Source of the DNA: Planctomycetota bacterium
GTDB lineage: Bacteria > Planctomycetota > UBA1135 > GCA-002686595
NCBI GenBank assembly: GCA_014237855.1
Contig: JABACD010000005.1
Location: 179,762 to 243,761, forward strand
Reading direction: 5' to 3'
Length of the DNA: 64,000 nucleotides
Part shown: one piece after another, positions 18,013 through 26,234 of the stretch
Layout: every line of letters begins with the position of its first letter
Numbering within the stretch: the stretch's first letter is position 1
Notes under the pieces: generated by a model
Database searches by the model: none
Told to the model about the DNA's origin: nothing
Seen by the model: only the letters and a program-made list of their open reading frames with translations
Program-made: the position numbers and the translations under genes

Positions 18013-20759
18013 CAGTTAACTCCCTCGGCCACCACGTGCAGCTCAACGCTGCACACTCGTAGAAATCGGTCGGGTCCCGGTTCGAGTCGTAACCATCCGG
18101 CGTCTGCCGGAAGATCGACCAGCACCCGGTCCACGCGACTGACATCTCCACCCGAGCCATCAAGATCAGGGATGGTCGCGACCTGCTTGCCATCCACCAG
18201 CACTCGGCCTCCCAGGAGCAGCTCAGGCTCGGCACCCAGCGCCATGGAAGCCACCTCAATCTGACGCGTACCTCCCCCACAACCCGCGATGTCGAACTCG
18301 ATGGCGTTCTCGGCGCCCGGCCGCACCAGGAGCATGTCAGCCCCTTGCACCGCGGTCTCTCCGAGCCGTCGCTCGGCAGCTGCAGCAGGTGCAGAGAAGA
18401 GGCGCTGGCCGTCTCGAGCGGCCATGGAGCTGCGCTCCCTCGCCAGAAGCCCCCGGTAGCGGAACTCGAGCTCTTCGCCGTTCTCTGCGATGGTCTTGAC
18501 CTTCATGAAGTTCTGGCTGAGTCGTTCAACCAGCTCGGGGTCGTCCACGAAGCGTTGCATCTTCGCCGCCAGGTCCTCGGCGTCACCAGTCCTGAAGTGC
18601 AGGCCATCGACACCGTCCTGGACGAACTCAGCCATCCCGCCGATGTCGCTGGCGAGGACAGGAGTATCGGTCAGGTAGGCCTCATGAATCGTGATCGGTG
18701 AGTTCTCGAACCAGACCGAGGGCACGATCAAGACATCGATTTCTGCATACACCTCGGAGAGCTTGGCGTTGTCGAAGCGTCCCTTGAACTCCACCGCCGA
18801 GCCGGCAGCCAGAGCCTGGAGCTCGGCGTGGTGCTCGTCTCCCTCTGGATCAAAGGTCCCATAGACATTCAGGACGGCCTTGGCGGGGTCCAGCCCCCCC
18901 ATGGCACGCACCATCACCTCACCACCCTTGTACCAGACCAACGATCCCACGAAGCCGAACCGTACTCGCCCCCCTGGATCGGGCACCTTCTTCAGCGCAT
19001 GCACATGGTCGGTGCGCATGCCGTTATCAGAAAAGAGGAAGGTGTGTGGATCGAAGGCACCGCTCTCCAGGTACTTCGAGCGCAGGAAGCGGCTGGGACT
19101 GATTCGCAGGTCCGCAGCGGCGTAGGCCTCGGTCACATAGCGGTGGCGAGCATCCAGATCTCCAAAGCCCGAGAGCTTGCTGGCTAGAGATACCAGGGGT
19201 CCTCTCTCCCTGTCGAGCTCATGCTCGAGGCTGGCCAGCAGCGGGCCCGCCTGACCACCAAGCCGCGAGAGCGGCTCGATCATGCCAGGCCACCGCTCCT
19301 TGACGCAGGGGAAGCAGCCCGAGCCCTGGTTCCCGTCGCAACGCTGACCATCTGGACGGATCAACTGAACCCGCGCGCAGAGTGCCCAGTAATCGTGGCA
19401 GTGGACAATCGTGGGCAAGCCATGCTGCCTGGCCACGTGAACCAGACCGGCAGAAGTGTGGATCAGGTGCTGGAAGTGGACCAGGTCTGGATCGAGCTGG
19501 TTGAGGAGGCGCTGGAAGGACTGTTCAGCCCCGTCGTGCTGGTAGCTGGCTCGCAGGCTGGCATGCTCGAGTCGGTGGGTCCAACGCAGCACGCGCAGAC
19601 CTTGGAACTCTCCCTCCTCCACGGAAAAGTCAGCCGGACCGCCATCCGCCAGGCTCTTCTCTGCTGGAACTCGGTGCAAGATGGTGCAGCGATGACCGCG
19701 GCGCTCCATCTCCTTGGCGATGTTGTAGGTGTAGATCTCCGTGCCGGCCCAGGTATCCGGCGGGAAGCCGTGCACCACATAGAGGATGTGCAGCTGGGTA
19801 CTCTCGAGCATCTTCGAAGAGCCGAAACGCTGCGTCGAGAGGCCGCCATCGTGAAGGCCTTCGAAGGCCGCGACCCGCAGATCTCGCGCTCGTGACAGCT
19901 CGCCCTCGAGCACCGCTCCCTGCAACCCGGATGCGATCAGCCCTGCACGATCCTGCTCGAGCTGGCGTTCGACAAGGGTCCGCACATCTGCTGCCGACCC
20001 CACACAGATTCGATCGAGATACTCGGCATTGAACTGCCCATCTATCCGCGCCCGTGACCGCATCTCATCAGGACCGTAGTCGTGTGAATGCTCGACCGTC
20101 GCGTCATCGTCGTAGACAACCGTGAAACCAGCCTCGAGGAAGGCACGCGCCTGCAACACGTCCTCACCAAAGGGCGTACGAGGAAGAGGATGGCGCTCCC
20201 AGAGCTCGCGACGCATGGCAGATGCCACGTCGTTGAAGTTGTAGAGCAGGCGACGCTCATGAGCATCCATCCTCAGATAGGCCTCGCGATCCTCGATTCG
20301 TACCTCGCGACGACCCTCGACGTAGCCGGGGTCCTTGGCGCTGAACAGGCAGGTCAACAGCTCGGCGTCAGGCCTTGGCACATTGCGGCAGTAGGCAGCC
20401 CCCACGGTCTCGTCGCGGAAGTTGGCCAGCAACGTCGCCAACCAATGGGGTCCGGCGGGAATCGCATCCTGGGTCAGGAAGACCAGCAGGTCACCTCGAG
20501 AGCGGGCCGCCAGGAGATTGCGCGTATCGCCGTGATCAAACTCGACCGGGTCGATGCGCTCCAGGGCAAGGGGCACTGGGAAGTCCTGCGCACGCACCGC
20601 CAGGTATTCCCAGGTCCCGTCCGAGGAGCTCGAATCGATCGCCATGAAGTCCCAGGGGATCTCGAGCTCCTGGGCCGCCAGGGCGTCCAGCACGCGAGGA
20701 AGGAACTCCATTCCTTGCCAGGTGGGCATGAGGACGGAGACGGACTGAATCGGGCGCAT
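18012..20759 (-). CDS. Two-domain glycosyltransferase, GT2-GT4 fusion
   Basis: The protein has 915 residues. Residues ~1-250 are a GT-A family 2 domain (VLMPTWQGMEFL, IDSSSSDGT, DLLVFLTQDA, FGEDVLQA). Residues ~325-760 are a GT-B family 4 domain (ILYVVHGFPPDTWAGTEIYT, RFGFVGSLVWYKGGEV, then the donor-binding motif PSVWFENSPITIHEAY). Residues ~790-915 look like a small beta-rich extra domain. Such fusions add two sugars in series on surface polysaccharide. A CFPC pair sits in the middle of the GT4 half, a pattern seen in some GT4 proteins with a zinc-like site. The stop overlaps the next start by one base. Confidence 0.82.
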   Translation of the reverse strand: MRPIQSVSVLMPTWQGMEFLPRVLDALAAQELEIPWDFMAIDSSSSDGTWEYLAVRAQDFPVPLALERIDPVEFDHGDTRNLLAARSRGDLLVFLTQDAIPAGPHWLATLLANFRDETVGAAYCRNVPRPDAELLTCLFSAKDPGYVEGRREVRIEDREAYLRMDAHERRLLYNFNDVASAMRRELWERHPLPRTPFGEDVLQARAFLEAGFTVVYDDDATVEHSHDYGPDEMRSRARIDGQFNAEYLDRICVGSAADVRTLVERQLEQDRAGLIASGLQGAVLEGELSRARDLRVAAFEGLHDGGLSTQRFGSSKMLESTQLHILYVVHGFPPDTWAGTEIYTYNIAKEMERRGHRCTILHRVPAEKSLADGGPADFSVEEGEFQGLRVLRWTHRLEHASLRASYQHDGAEQSFQRLLNQLDPDLVHFQHLIHTSAGLVHVARQHGLPTIVHCHDYWALCARVQLIRPDGQRCDGNQGSGCFPCVKERWPGMIEPLSRLGGQAGPLLASLEHELDRERGPLVSLASKLSGFGDLDARHRYVTEAYAAADLRISPSRFLRSKYLESGAFDPHTFLFSDNGMRTDHVHALKKVPDPGGRVRFGFVGSLVWYKGGEVMVRAMGGLDPAKAVLNVYGTFDPEGDEHHAELQALAAGSAVEFKGRFDNAKLSEVYAEIDVLIVPSVWFENSPITIHEAYLTDTPVLASDIGGMAEFVQDGVDGLHFRTGDAEDLAAKMQRFVDDPELVERLSQNFMKVKTIAENGEELEFRYRGLLARERSSMAARDGQRLFSAPAAAAERRLGETAVQGADMLLVRPGAENAIEFDIAGCGGGTRQIEVASMALGAEPELLLGGRVLVDGKQVATIPDLDGSGGDVSRVDRVLVDLPADAGWLRLEPGPDRFLRVCSVELHVVAEGVN

Positions 20760-20843
20760 CGAGGGTGGGAGATCTAGCTGGGAGAGAATCGTTAGTGACG
20801 GGGCGCGGACATTAGAAGGGCTGGTCCATGGAGGCGAAAGCTC

Positions 20844-21797
20844 TCAGGACTCCGAACCGCTCGTCCGGGTCGCTTTCTGGGGCCAGAACCCCGCCCCCCA
20901 GCCACGGCTGCCCCAGAACTGGCCGAGGACCTGGGCCCCACGCAGGCCTGGGGAGCGCAGCATGTGACGCAGACCGGAGGCGCCTTCTCCCCGGAGAACG
21001 AAGCGCAGATCCTCGCAAATCTCATAGGTAATCCCTCTCAGTACCGAGAAGTAGCTGGGTCTCAGGCGCAGGCCATGGATCTCGCGGTGAAAGGCGGCGT
21101 CGAGCTTGTAGCGTGCGAAGGCCTGGCGCGGGGTGTACCGGTGCGCGTGGAAGGCCACACTGGCGGGTGCGAAGCGCACCTGATGCCCGGCGCTGGTGAC
21201 ACGGGCCGCCCAGGCAAAGTCCTCACCGAAGGGCACATCGGGAAACGGGATCTCCTCGAAGACGGAGGCTCGCACGGCGCTGGCCACATTATTGAAGCGC
21301 AGCCGCTCCACTCTCTCGAGGGGCGGAAGATCCCAGACCCGGCGCGGATCGATCGCCTCCAGCTCTGCGCTGTGGTCCTCGGCCTCGGGTGAGGCGAGGA
21401 CCGTACGGGCTGTCAGAGGGTCGTCACTCTCATGGGGCAGGATCCTGCTGTAGGCACCGGCCACCCCTGGCTCCTCAAGGGCTGCCACGAGCTTCGCCAG
21501 GAAGTCATCGCGCGCCGGCAGCACATCCTGGGAGAGGAAGACCAGGATCTCTCCGGAGGCCCGGGCCGCCAGGCGGTTGCGTGTCTCTCCATGACGAAAC
21601 TGCTCCTTGGGGATGACCTCCACCTTGGCTCCGGCCGCCTCCAGGAGTTCCACGGTGCGGTCGCTGGAGGACGAATCAATGGCCAGGAGCTCGCGCTCCC
21701 CCGCGTACTCCTGGCTCGCCAGGGCAGGCAGCAGGCGCTCCAGGTCACGCTCGCCGTTCCAGGTGGGCAGGAGGATCGAGAGGCGGGGCAAGGTCAT
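20844..21797 (-). CDS. Family 2 glycosyltransferase related to the fusion protein's N-terminal domain
   Basis: From the ATG at 21797 the protein has 317 residues and begins with MTLPRLSILLPTWNGERDL. IDSSSSDRT, HGETRNRLAARASGEILVFLSQDV, FNNVASA and PFGEDFAWA line up one for one with the first domain of the GT2-GT4 fusion just downstream, so the two share recent ancestry. The longer frame to 21905 adds 36 residues without GT similarity. It is the first gene of the glycosyltransferase run. Acceptor and donor are unknown. Confidence 0.8.
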   Translation of the reverse strand: MTLPRLSILLPTWNGERDLERLLPALASQEYAGERELLAIDSSSSDRTVELLEAAGAKVEVIPKEQFRHGETRNRLAARASGEILVFLSQDVLPARDDFLAKLVAALEEPGVAGAYSRILPHESDDPLTARTVLASPEAEDHSAELEAIDPRRVWDLPPLERVERLRFNNVASAVRASVFEEIPFPDVPFGEDFAWAARVTSAGHQVRFAPASVAFHAHRYTPRQAFARYKLDAAFHREIHGLRLRPSYFSVLRGITYEICEDLRFVLRGEGASGLRHMLRSPGLRGAQVLGQFWGSRGWGAGFWPQKATRTSGSES

Positions 21798-21867
21798 CGG
21801 TGCATGGGCGGGCAGGGTCAGGAAGTCTACCCTGCTCACTGGCCAATGCCGAACCGCGGTTGGGCCG

Positions 21868-21954
21868 ATCCAGGGGCCGCTCCCCGAATCCCGACCTGCT
21901 CCCATCCTGCAGCCTCCGCCCCCGGTAGGGTGCCGGAGGGAGAGGCCCCTGGAT
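21868..21954. repeat. Nested inverted repeat upstream of the glycosyltransferase run
   Basis: An outer perfect 11-bp inverted repeat, ATCCAGGGGCC (21868-21878) and GGCCCCTGGAT (21944-21954), encloses an inner CCTCCG/CGGAGG hairpin (21913-21918, 21934-21939). It lies between the secreted-protein gene (ending 22000) and the next minus-strand gene. It could act as a terminator or RNA-processing structure, although no T-tract follows. Confidence 0.45.
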
Positions 21955-21999
21955 GGACGACAACCGGCCCTCGGGCTGTGCCTGTCTAGAGCCTCGAGC

Positions 22000-23205
22000 T
22001 CAGAGATTCAGGTTGAGGATGTGGTTGCTACGGTAGCGCACGTTCATCCTCGCGTTTCCGAGTCTCTGGGAGTTGCCCTGATCGATGAAGGTGGGCAAGA
22101 GCGGGGCCCCTACCCCCGAGACTCGGATCTCCCGGGCCAGGAAGCCCTCGGCGGTCGTGACGCCGAAGAACACCTCCTGGCGGACGATTCCCTGGCAAGG
22201 ATCGAGGTACTCGTAGCCCCCTGCGTTGTAGCGGAGGCTCTCCGTCCCCGGGAAGATGTTGGGGTCTGTCCATCTGCCGATTCCCATCGAGATGAAACCC
22301 GGAAGGTAGGGATTCGCGGCGGATGTGTTGGCAGTGGTCCCACAGACTCCACCCAGCTGAAGAGCCGCAATCGACCACTGGGGAAGGCCGTTGGGACTTC
22401 CACAGGGGCAGAGCTGCTGGAAGGGATCGATCGAGAAGTCCGCCTGCTCTTCGTACTCACAGGTAGCCCCACCCAGTGCATTCACACCGAGCCGACGCAC
22501 TGCCTCCGAAGCCGATCCACCGGCCTCGATCGGTACCAGGGGCGAGGGCGCGAAGCCCGCCGAGGGACCGACAAAGGTGAAGCTGCGTTCGGGATGAAAG
22601 ACACCTCCCCTGGGAAAGTTGGGGTTGTGGTCCACGGCATCGCAGGCGTGAGTGAGCATCCAGGCGTTACGCTGGATGTTCGTTCCGCACTCTCTCGCCA
22701 GATCCATGTACCCGGTGAATCTCACCCGGTTGTTGGTTGCCGGGGCACACGCAGGCACCGGACAGGGAATGGGGCCGGCGGCGGGAGCTGGCTTGAGATC
22801 TCCGTTGAGCAGGTAACGCCAGACCTGCATGCTGTTTCCGGCGGGGTCCGTCTCCAGCCAGGTGCGCGAGTACTGGAACGAGAAACGCCCCTTCCACGCG
22901 AGGTTCCCGGCCAGGTCTTCCAGAGCCAGTGACTGCCGGATTCGGCGACAGGGGCCCAAGGTGGAGTAGCTCGACGCTCCCCAGATTGCCTTGAGATTGA
23001 CCTGGGCTTCCAGATCGCAGTCCCGCCAGCAGAGCTCGAGGCAATCCTGGGTAAAGCCAGGCGGAGTGGGAAAGAATGGCTGCGCCGGCGTGCAACACAA
23101 ACCGCCATCAAGACGGTCGGGACGAACGCACTGAGCGCTCGAGATCGAGGCCAGGGAGGCCAGCGCCAACAACAAGGCGATTGACCGAGACAGTGATTGA
23201 ATCAT
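22000..23205 (-). CDS. Secreted cysteine-rich protein of unknown function
   Basis: From the ATG at 23205 (GGAGG 7 bases upstream) the 401-residue protein has a clear signal peptide, with SIALLLALASLASISSAQ and cleavage near residue 25. The mature part has about 17 cysteines, several paired (CC, CxxxCxC, CPxPxC), suggesting disulfides. It is rich in Pro, Gly and Asn with short aromatic beta-type stretches. I recognise no domain. It is probably exported or surface-associated. It is separated from the glycosyltransferases by a nested inverted repeat, so joint transcription is unclear. Confidence 0.6.
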   Translation of the reverse strand: MIQSLSRSIALLLALASLASISSAQCVRPDRLDGGLCCTPAQPFFPTPPGFTQDCLELCWRDCDLEAQVNLKAIWGASSYSTLGPCRRIRQSLALEDLAGNLAWKGRFSFQYSRTWLETDPAGNSMQVWRYLLNGDLKPAPAAGPIPCPVPACAPATNNRVRFTGYMDLARECGTNIQRNAWMLTHACDAVDHNPNFPRGGVFHPERSFTFVGPSAGFAPSPLVPIEAGGSASEAVRRLGVNALGGATCEYEEQADFSIDPFQQLCPCGSPNGLPQWSIAALQLGGVCGTTANTSAANPYLPGFISMGIGRWTDPNIFPGTESLRYNAGGYEYLDPCQGIVRQEVFFGVTTAEGFLAREIRVSGVGAPLLPTFIDQGNSQRLGNARMNVRYRSNHILNLNL

Positions 23206-23551
23206 CCGGGAACCTCCACGCCTGTGGCGCGATTCTTCCATCCGAGTAGGGGAATTCGCTCGCATGGACCCGAGCAAGGATCACTGCGAGCGAAGCTTCA
23301 ATCTTAGTTCAGATTCAAGAATTCGGAGGCCGGGATCACCTCGTGCTCAGGCCACCCCTGATGCAGTGCTCTCCCTGGCCCCGAGGCACGGGAAAATTCC
23401 GCTGAGAAGACCTTGATCCTCTCGATCACTCCCAAATTGGACCTGATTCGAGGCACCCGGGACTCAACCGAAGCGTGACGACTCGCAACAGGGACGATGG
23501 TCCGCTAGCCTAGCGCGCTCACCTGTCCGACGATCAGTTCAATAGCACCCA
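23206..23551. other. Divergent intergenic region, secreted protein / OPT transporter
   Basis: This is 346 bases without a gene. It should hold both promoters. The one structured element I see is an imperfect inverted repeat, TTCAATCT (23297-23304) and AGATTCAA (23311-23318), spaced by 6 bases in a locally AT-rich patch, which could be an operator. No RNA gene or small open frame looked convincing. Confidence 0.4.
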
Positions 23552-25384
23552 ATGAAGCGAGACCTCACCCCGATCCTCTTCGGCGTCGCCATCACCGCTC
23601 TGCTCTCGGGTACTTTTGTCATCGCGGGACTCAAGGCAGGGATCACACCTGGTGTCAGCCCACTGGTGATCCTGTGCGCCTGGGGCATGTTCGCCAAGCG
23701 CGCCAGCGGGCCAAACGGCACGCGCTTTCTCAACCTGACGCAGGTGTCCGGCTCAGCCGGAATGGCGGTGACTGCGGGCGTGATCTTCACGGCCCCGGTG
23801 ATTCAGATCGTCTATCGCCAGCAAGGGCTCGTGCCGCCTCCTGTGGACGTCATGTCCCTGATCATCCTGAGCCTCGCAGGCGCCCTGATCGGCTTCGGCT
23901 TCGTGGGACTGGCGACCAGGAAGTTCCTCTCCGATCCAACCCTTCCGGCCCCCGAGGCGAAGGCCTGCAAGACCATGATCGGCTCGGCTGTTGCCCATGC
24001 CGCCATGCGGCCGAGGATGGGGCAGTCGCTCTTCGCGGCACTGCTTATCGGCGCAGGCACGACCTTGATGGTCAAGATGCATGCCCTGGCAGGTTCTTTC
24101 TCGATATTCAGCCAGCGTAGAAACGACCATGACTTTGCCTTCAGGCTGCCCCTGGATGCACTGCTGATCGGTATCGGTGGACTCCTGACCCTGCCGACAG
24201 CCCTCCTGGTCTTTGGTGGAGCGATGGTCCGGATGGTGGGCGAGTTCTTCATCGCGGGGCTCGAACCCGGCTCGGTCTGGGCCACGGAGCGCTTCGCCGG
24301 AGACATCGACACGACCCTGCGCTGGGCCGGGGGCGCGACCATGCTGGTGGCCGTGTGCTACTCCCTGGTGCGCTTCATGGGCATCAAGAAGCTCCACGGC
24401 AGCAACAGCGAGGATGACCAGGTACTGGAAGTCGACCCCGGCATTCGGCGCATGCTCAAGCTGTCGATCGGACTGGGCGTCCTGGTCCTCGTCGGTTGGC
24501 TTGTGATGGCATCGGGTATCGGCGCGTTTGCTGTCACCATGGCCATCACCATCCTCGTCATGGCCATGCTGATGACCACCCTGGGCGCGATCCTGTCACT
24601 ACAGGTTGGAAGCTCGGCATCCCCCGTCTCTGGCACGATCTTCGTCACGACTCTCGTGCTCTGCCTGGCCGCCCTGGCACTCGGGCACAGGCAGGTCGAG
24701 GATGTGCTGATCCTGACCCCCTTGATGGTGGGCGCCTGCGTGGCAGTCTGTTCCGCCAATGACTCCAGCCAGGACTACAAGACCATGCAACTGGGAGGCG
24801 TACGGGTCCAGGACGGGTTCCTGGCTCAGATCCTCGGGCTCCTGGTTGGGTGCGTCGTGGTCCCGATCGTGCTCTACGTGGCGGACGAGTCCTTCGTCAT
24901 GGGAAGTGATGCCTTGCCCGCACCGCAGGGCAAGATGTTTGCCACCCTGATCAGCGGCCTGTTGCTGGAGAGTGTCCTGCCCTGGTGGCCGATCATGGCC
25001 GGTCTCGGCCTGGGTGTCCTGGCAGTACTGATGGAGGTCTTCGCCTCCCGAAAGGGATGGCTCTTGCCCTCGATGGCACTCGCAGTGGGTATCTATCTAC
25101 CTGCTGTGCTGGGTACTGGCATTCTGATCGGGGCGCTGTTCCGCTTCGCCGGCGAGTTCCGGCACGGGCGGCAGACCAATGAGTCGATCCTGTGTGCCGC
25201 AGGCCTGATCACTGGCTCCGCCCTGCTCGAGCTGATACTCGGCATCATGATCCTGTTCGGCTTCCACGAACAGAGACTCGAGATGTTCTCTGACCCGATG
25301 TCCTGGACTGCCGCGCTTGGCATCCTGGCAATCGGCGCGCTGCTGTTCTTCAACTCGAAGTCACAGACTGACCGGAAACTCTAG
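23552..25384 (+). CDS. OPT-family transporter
   Basis: The 610-residue protein is hydrophobic throughout, with about 14-16 membrane helices. The N-terminal GTFVIAGLKAGITPGVSPLVIL and the LPAPEAKACKTMI stretch after the third helix match the oligopeptide/siderophore (OPT/YSL) transporter family. Bacterial members import peptides or metal chelates by proton symport; substrate cannot be read from sequence. There is no acidic or lipoprotein tail. Its 3' end overlaps the opposite-strand sensor-like gene by 35 bases. Confidence 0.82.
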   Translation: MKRDLTPILFGVAITALLSGTFVIAGLKAGITPGVSPLVILCAWGMFAKRASGPNGTRFLNLTQVSGSAGMAVTAGVIFTAPVIQIVYRQQGLVPPPVDVMSLIILSLAGALIGFGFVGLATRKFLSDPTLPAPEAKACKTMIGSAVAHAAMRPRMGQSLFAALLIGAGTTLMVKMHALAGSFSIFSQRRNDHDFAFRLPLDALLIGIGGLLTLPTALLVFGGAMVRMVGEFFIAGLEPGSVWATERFAGDIDTTLRWAGGATMLVAVCYSLVRFMGIKKLHGSNSEDDQVLEVDPGIRRMLKLSIGLGVLVLVGWLVMASGIGAFAVTMAITILVMAMLMTTLGAILSLQVGSSASPVSGTIFVTTLVLCLAALALGHRQVEDVLILTPLMVGACVAVCSANDSSQDYKTMQLGGVRVQDGFLAQILGLLVGCVVVPIVLYVADESFVMGSDALPAPQGKMFATLISGLLLESVLPWWPIMAGLGLGVLAVLMEVFASRKGWLLPSMALAVGIYLPAVLGTGILIGALFRFAGEFRHGRQTNESILCAAGLITGSALLELILGIMILFGFHEQRLEMFSDPMSWTAALGILAIGALLFFNSKSQTDRKL

Positions 25385-26138
25385 CAGCTTTCAGCAGCTG
25401 GAGCGGTCGTTCCAGGCGGCGCGAGATCCACATGAACATGGTCAACAGCGTGATCAGAAAGAACCCGCACGTACGCCAGGCGGTCAGCTCCAGCTGACGT
25501 CTGGCTTCCCGCACAGAGACCTGCGCTGCTTGCCCATTTTCTTCGAGGCTCGCGAGTGCCCACGAGAGATAGCCGACCACCATCGAGTTGTTGGCATCGA
25601 AGGCTGCGCTTGATTCGGCAATGACCTGGTCACGACGACGCCCACTCGCAACAGCAGTCCGGTCGACCGCGCCTCCCATCGAGGTGACACACTGCCCGAT
25701 CTGACTCAGGTAGTCACGGTTGCCCAGGAAGCGCTCCGATCCCTCCAGCCCCTCGATCATCCCACCGATCACACGCTGCTGGTCGGAGAGCTGTCCGGAG
25801 AGGTAGGAGTTCTCGCTGGCAAGTACCTGATCCGCCATCAATGAGAACCGATCGATGCCATTGGCGAGCAAGGTCAGGTCGTGCTCGAACTCGCTCTGAT
25901 CCAGGAGCTCTGCCGAGGCCACACTCAGTGCTCGATACTCCCTGCGGATCGAGTGAAACAGGAGCGCGCCGACGAGCGAGGCCACGACCATCAGGACCGC
26001 TATCTGGCCCTTGATCGGATCAGAGGTCGAGACATCTCTCGCGGCTGATACGCGATTGGAAGTGGGTGGTTTCGGGCTGTGAGTCAAGCTGCACTCCGGC
26101 TGAGAGAGGAGATCAGGATCAGACGACTCGGCACTCAT
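25350..26138 (-). CDS. Truncated sensor-like membrane protein
   Basis: From the ATG at 26138 the protein has about 262 residues. It has a polar N-terminus, a membrane helix (IAVLMVVASLVGALLF), an extracytoplasmic stretch of about 150 helical residues, and a second membrane helix (CGFFLITLLTMFMWI) followed by RRLERPLQLLKAAR and a stop. This is the layout of the input half of a chemoreceptor or histidine kinase. The end falls where a HAMP domain would start. No signalling domain follows, because the opposite-strand OPT gene ends there. It is either a truncated sensor or a stand-alone membrane protein. The start is uncertain. Confidence 0.55.
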   Translation of the reverse strand: MSAESSDPDLLSQPECSLTHSPKPPTSNRVSAARDVSTSDPIKGQIAVLMVVASLVGALLFHSIRREYRALSVASAELLDQSEFEHDLTLLANGIDRFSLMADQVLASENSYLSGQLSDQQRVIGGMIEGLEGSERFLGNRDYLSQIGQCVTSMGGAVDRTAVASGRRRDQVIAESSAAFDANNSMVVGYLSWALASLEENGQAAQVSVREARRQLELTAWRTCGFFLITLLTMFMWISRRLERPLQLLKAARVSGQSVTSS

Positions 26139-26234
26139 CGTCGGCAGCTTCTGACGGCTTGATTCGCAACCGCACCGCACCAGCAAGACCCTCTCCCTCG
26201 ACCGGGAGAGCCCCCCTTGGGGCCCCCGGCTGCC

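Noticed and set aside
18071..18086. tRNA T-arm-like GGTTCGAGTC
   Set aside because: It lies inside the GT2-GT4 coding frame, with no acceptor, D or anticodon arms around it.
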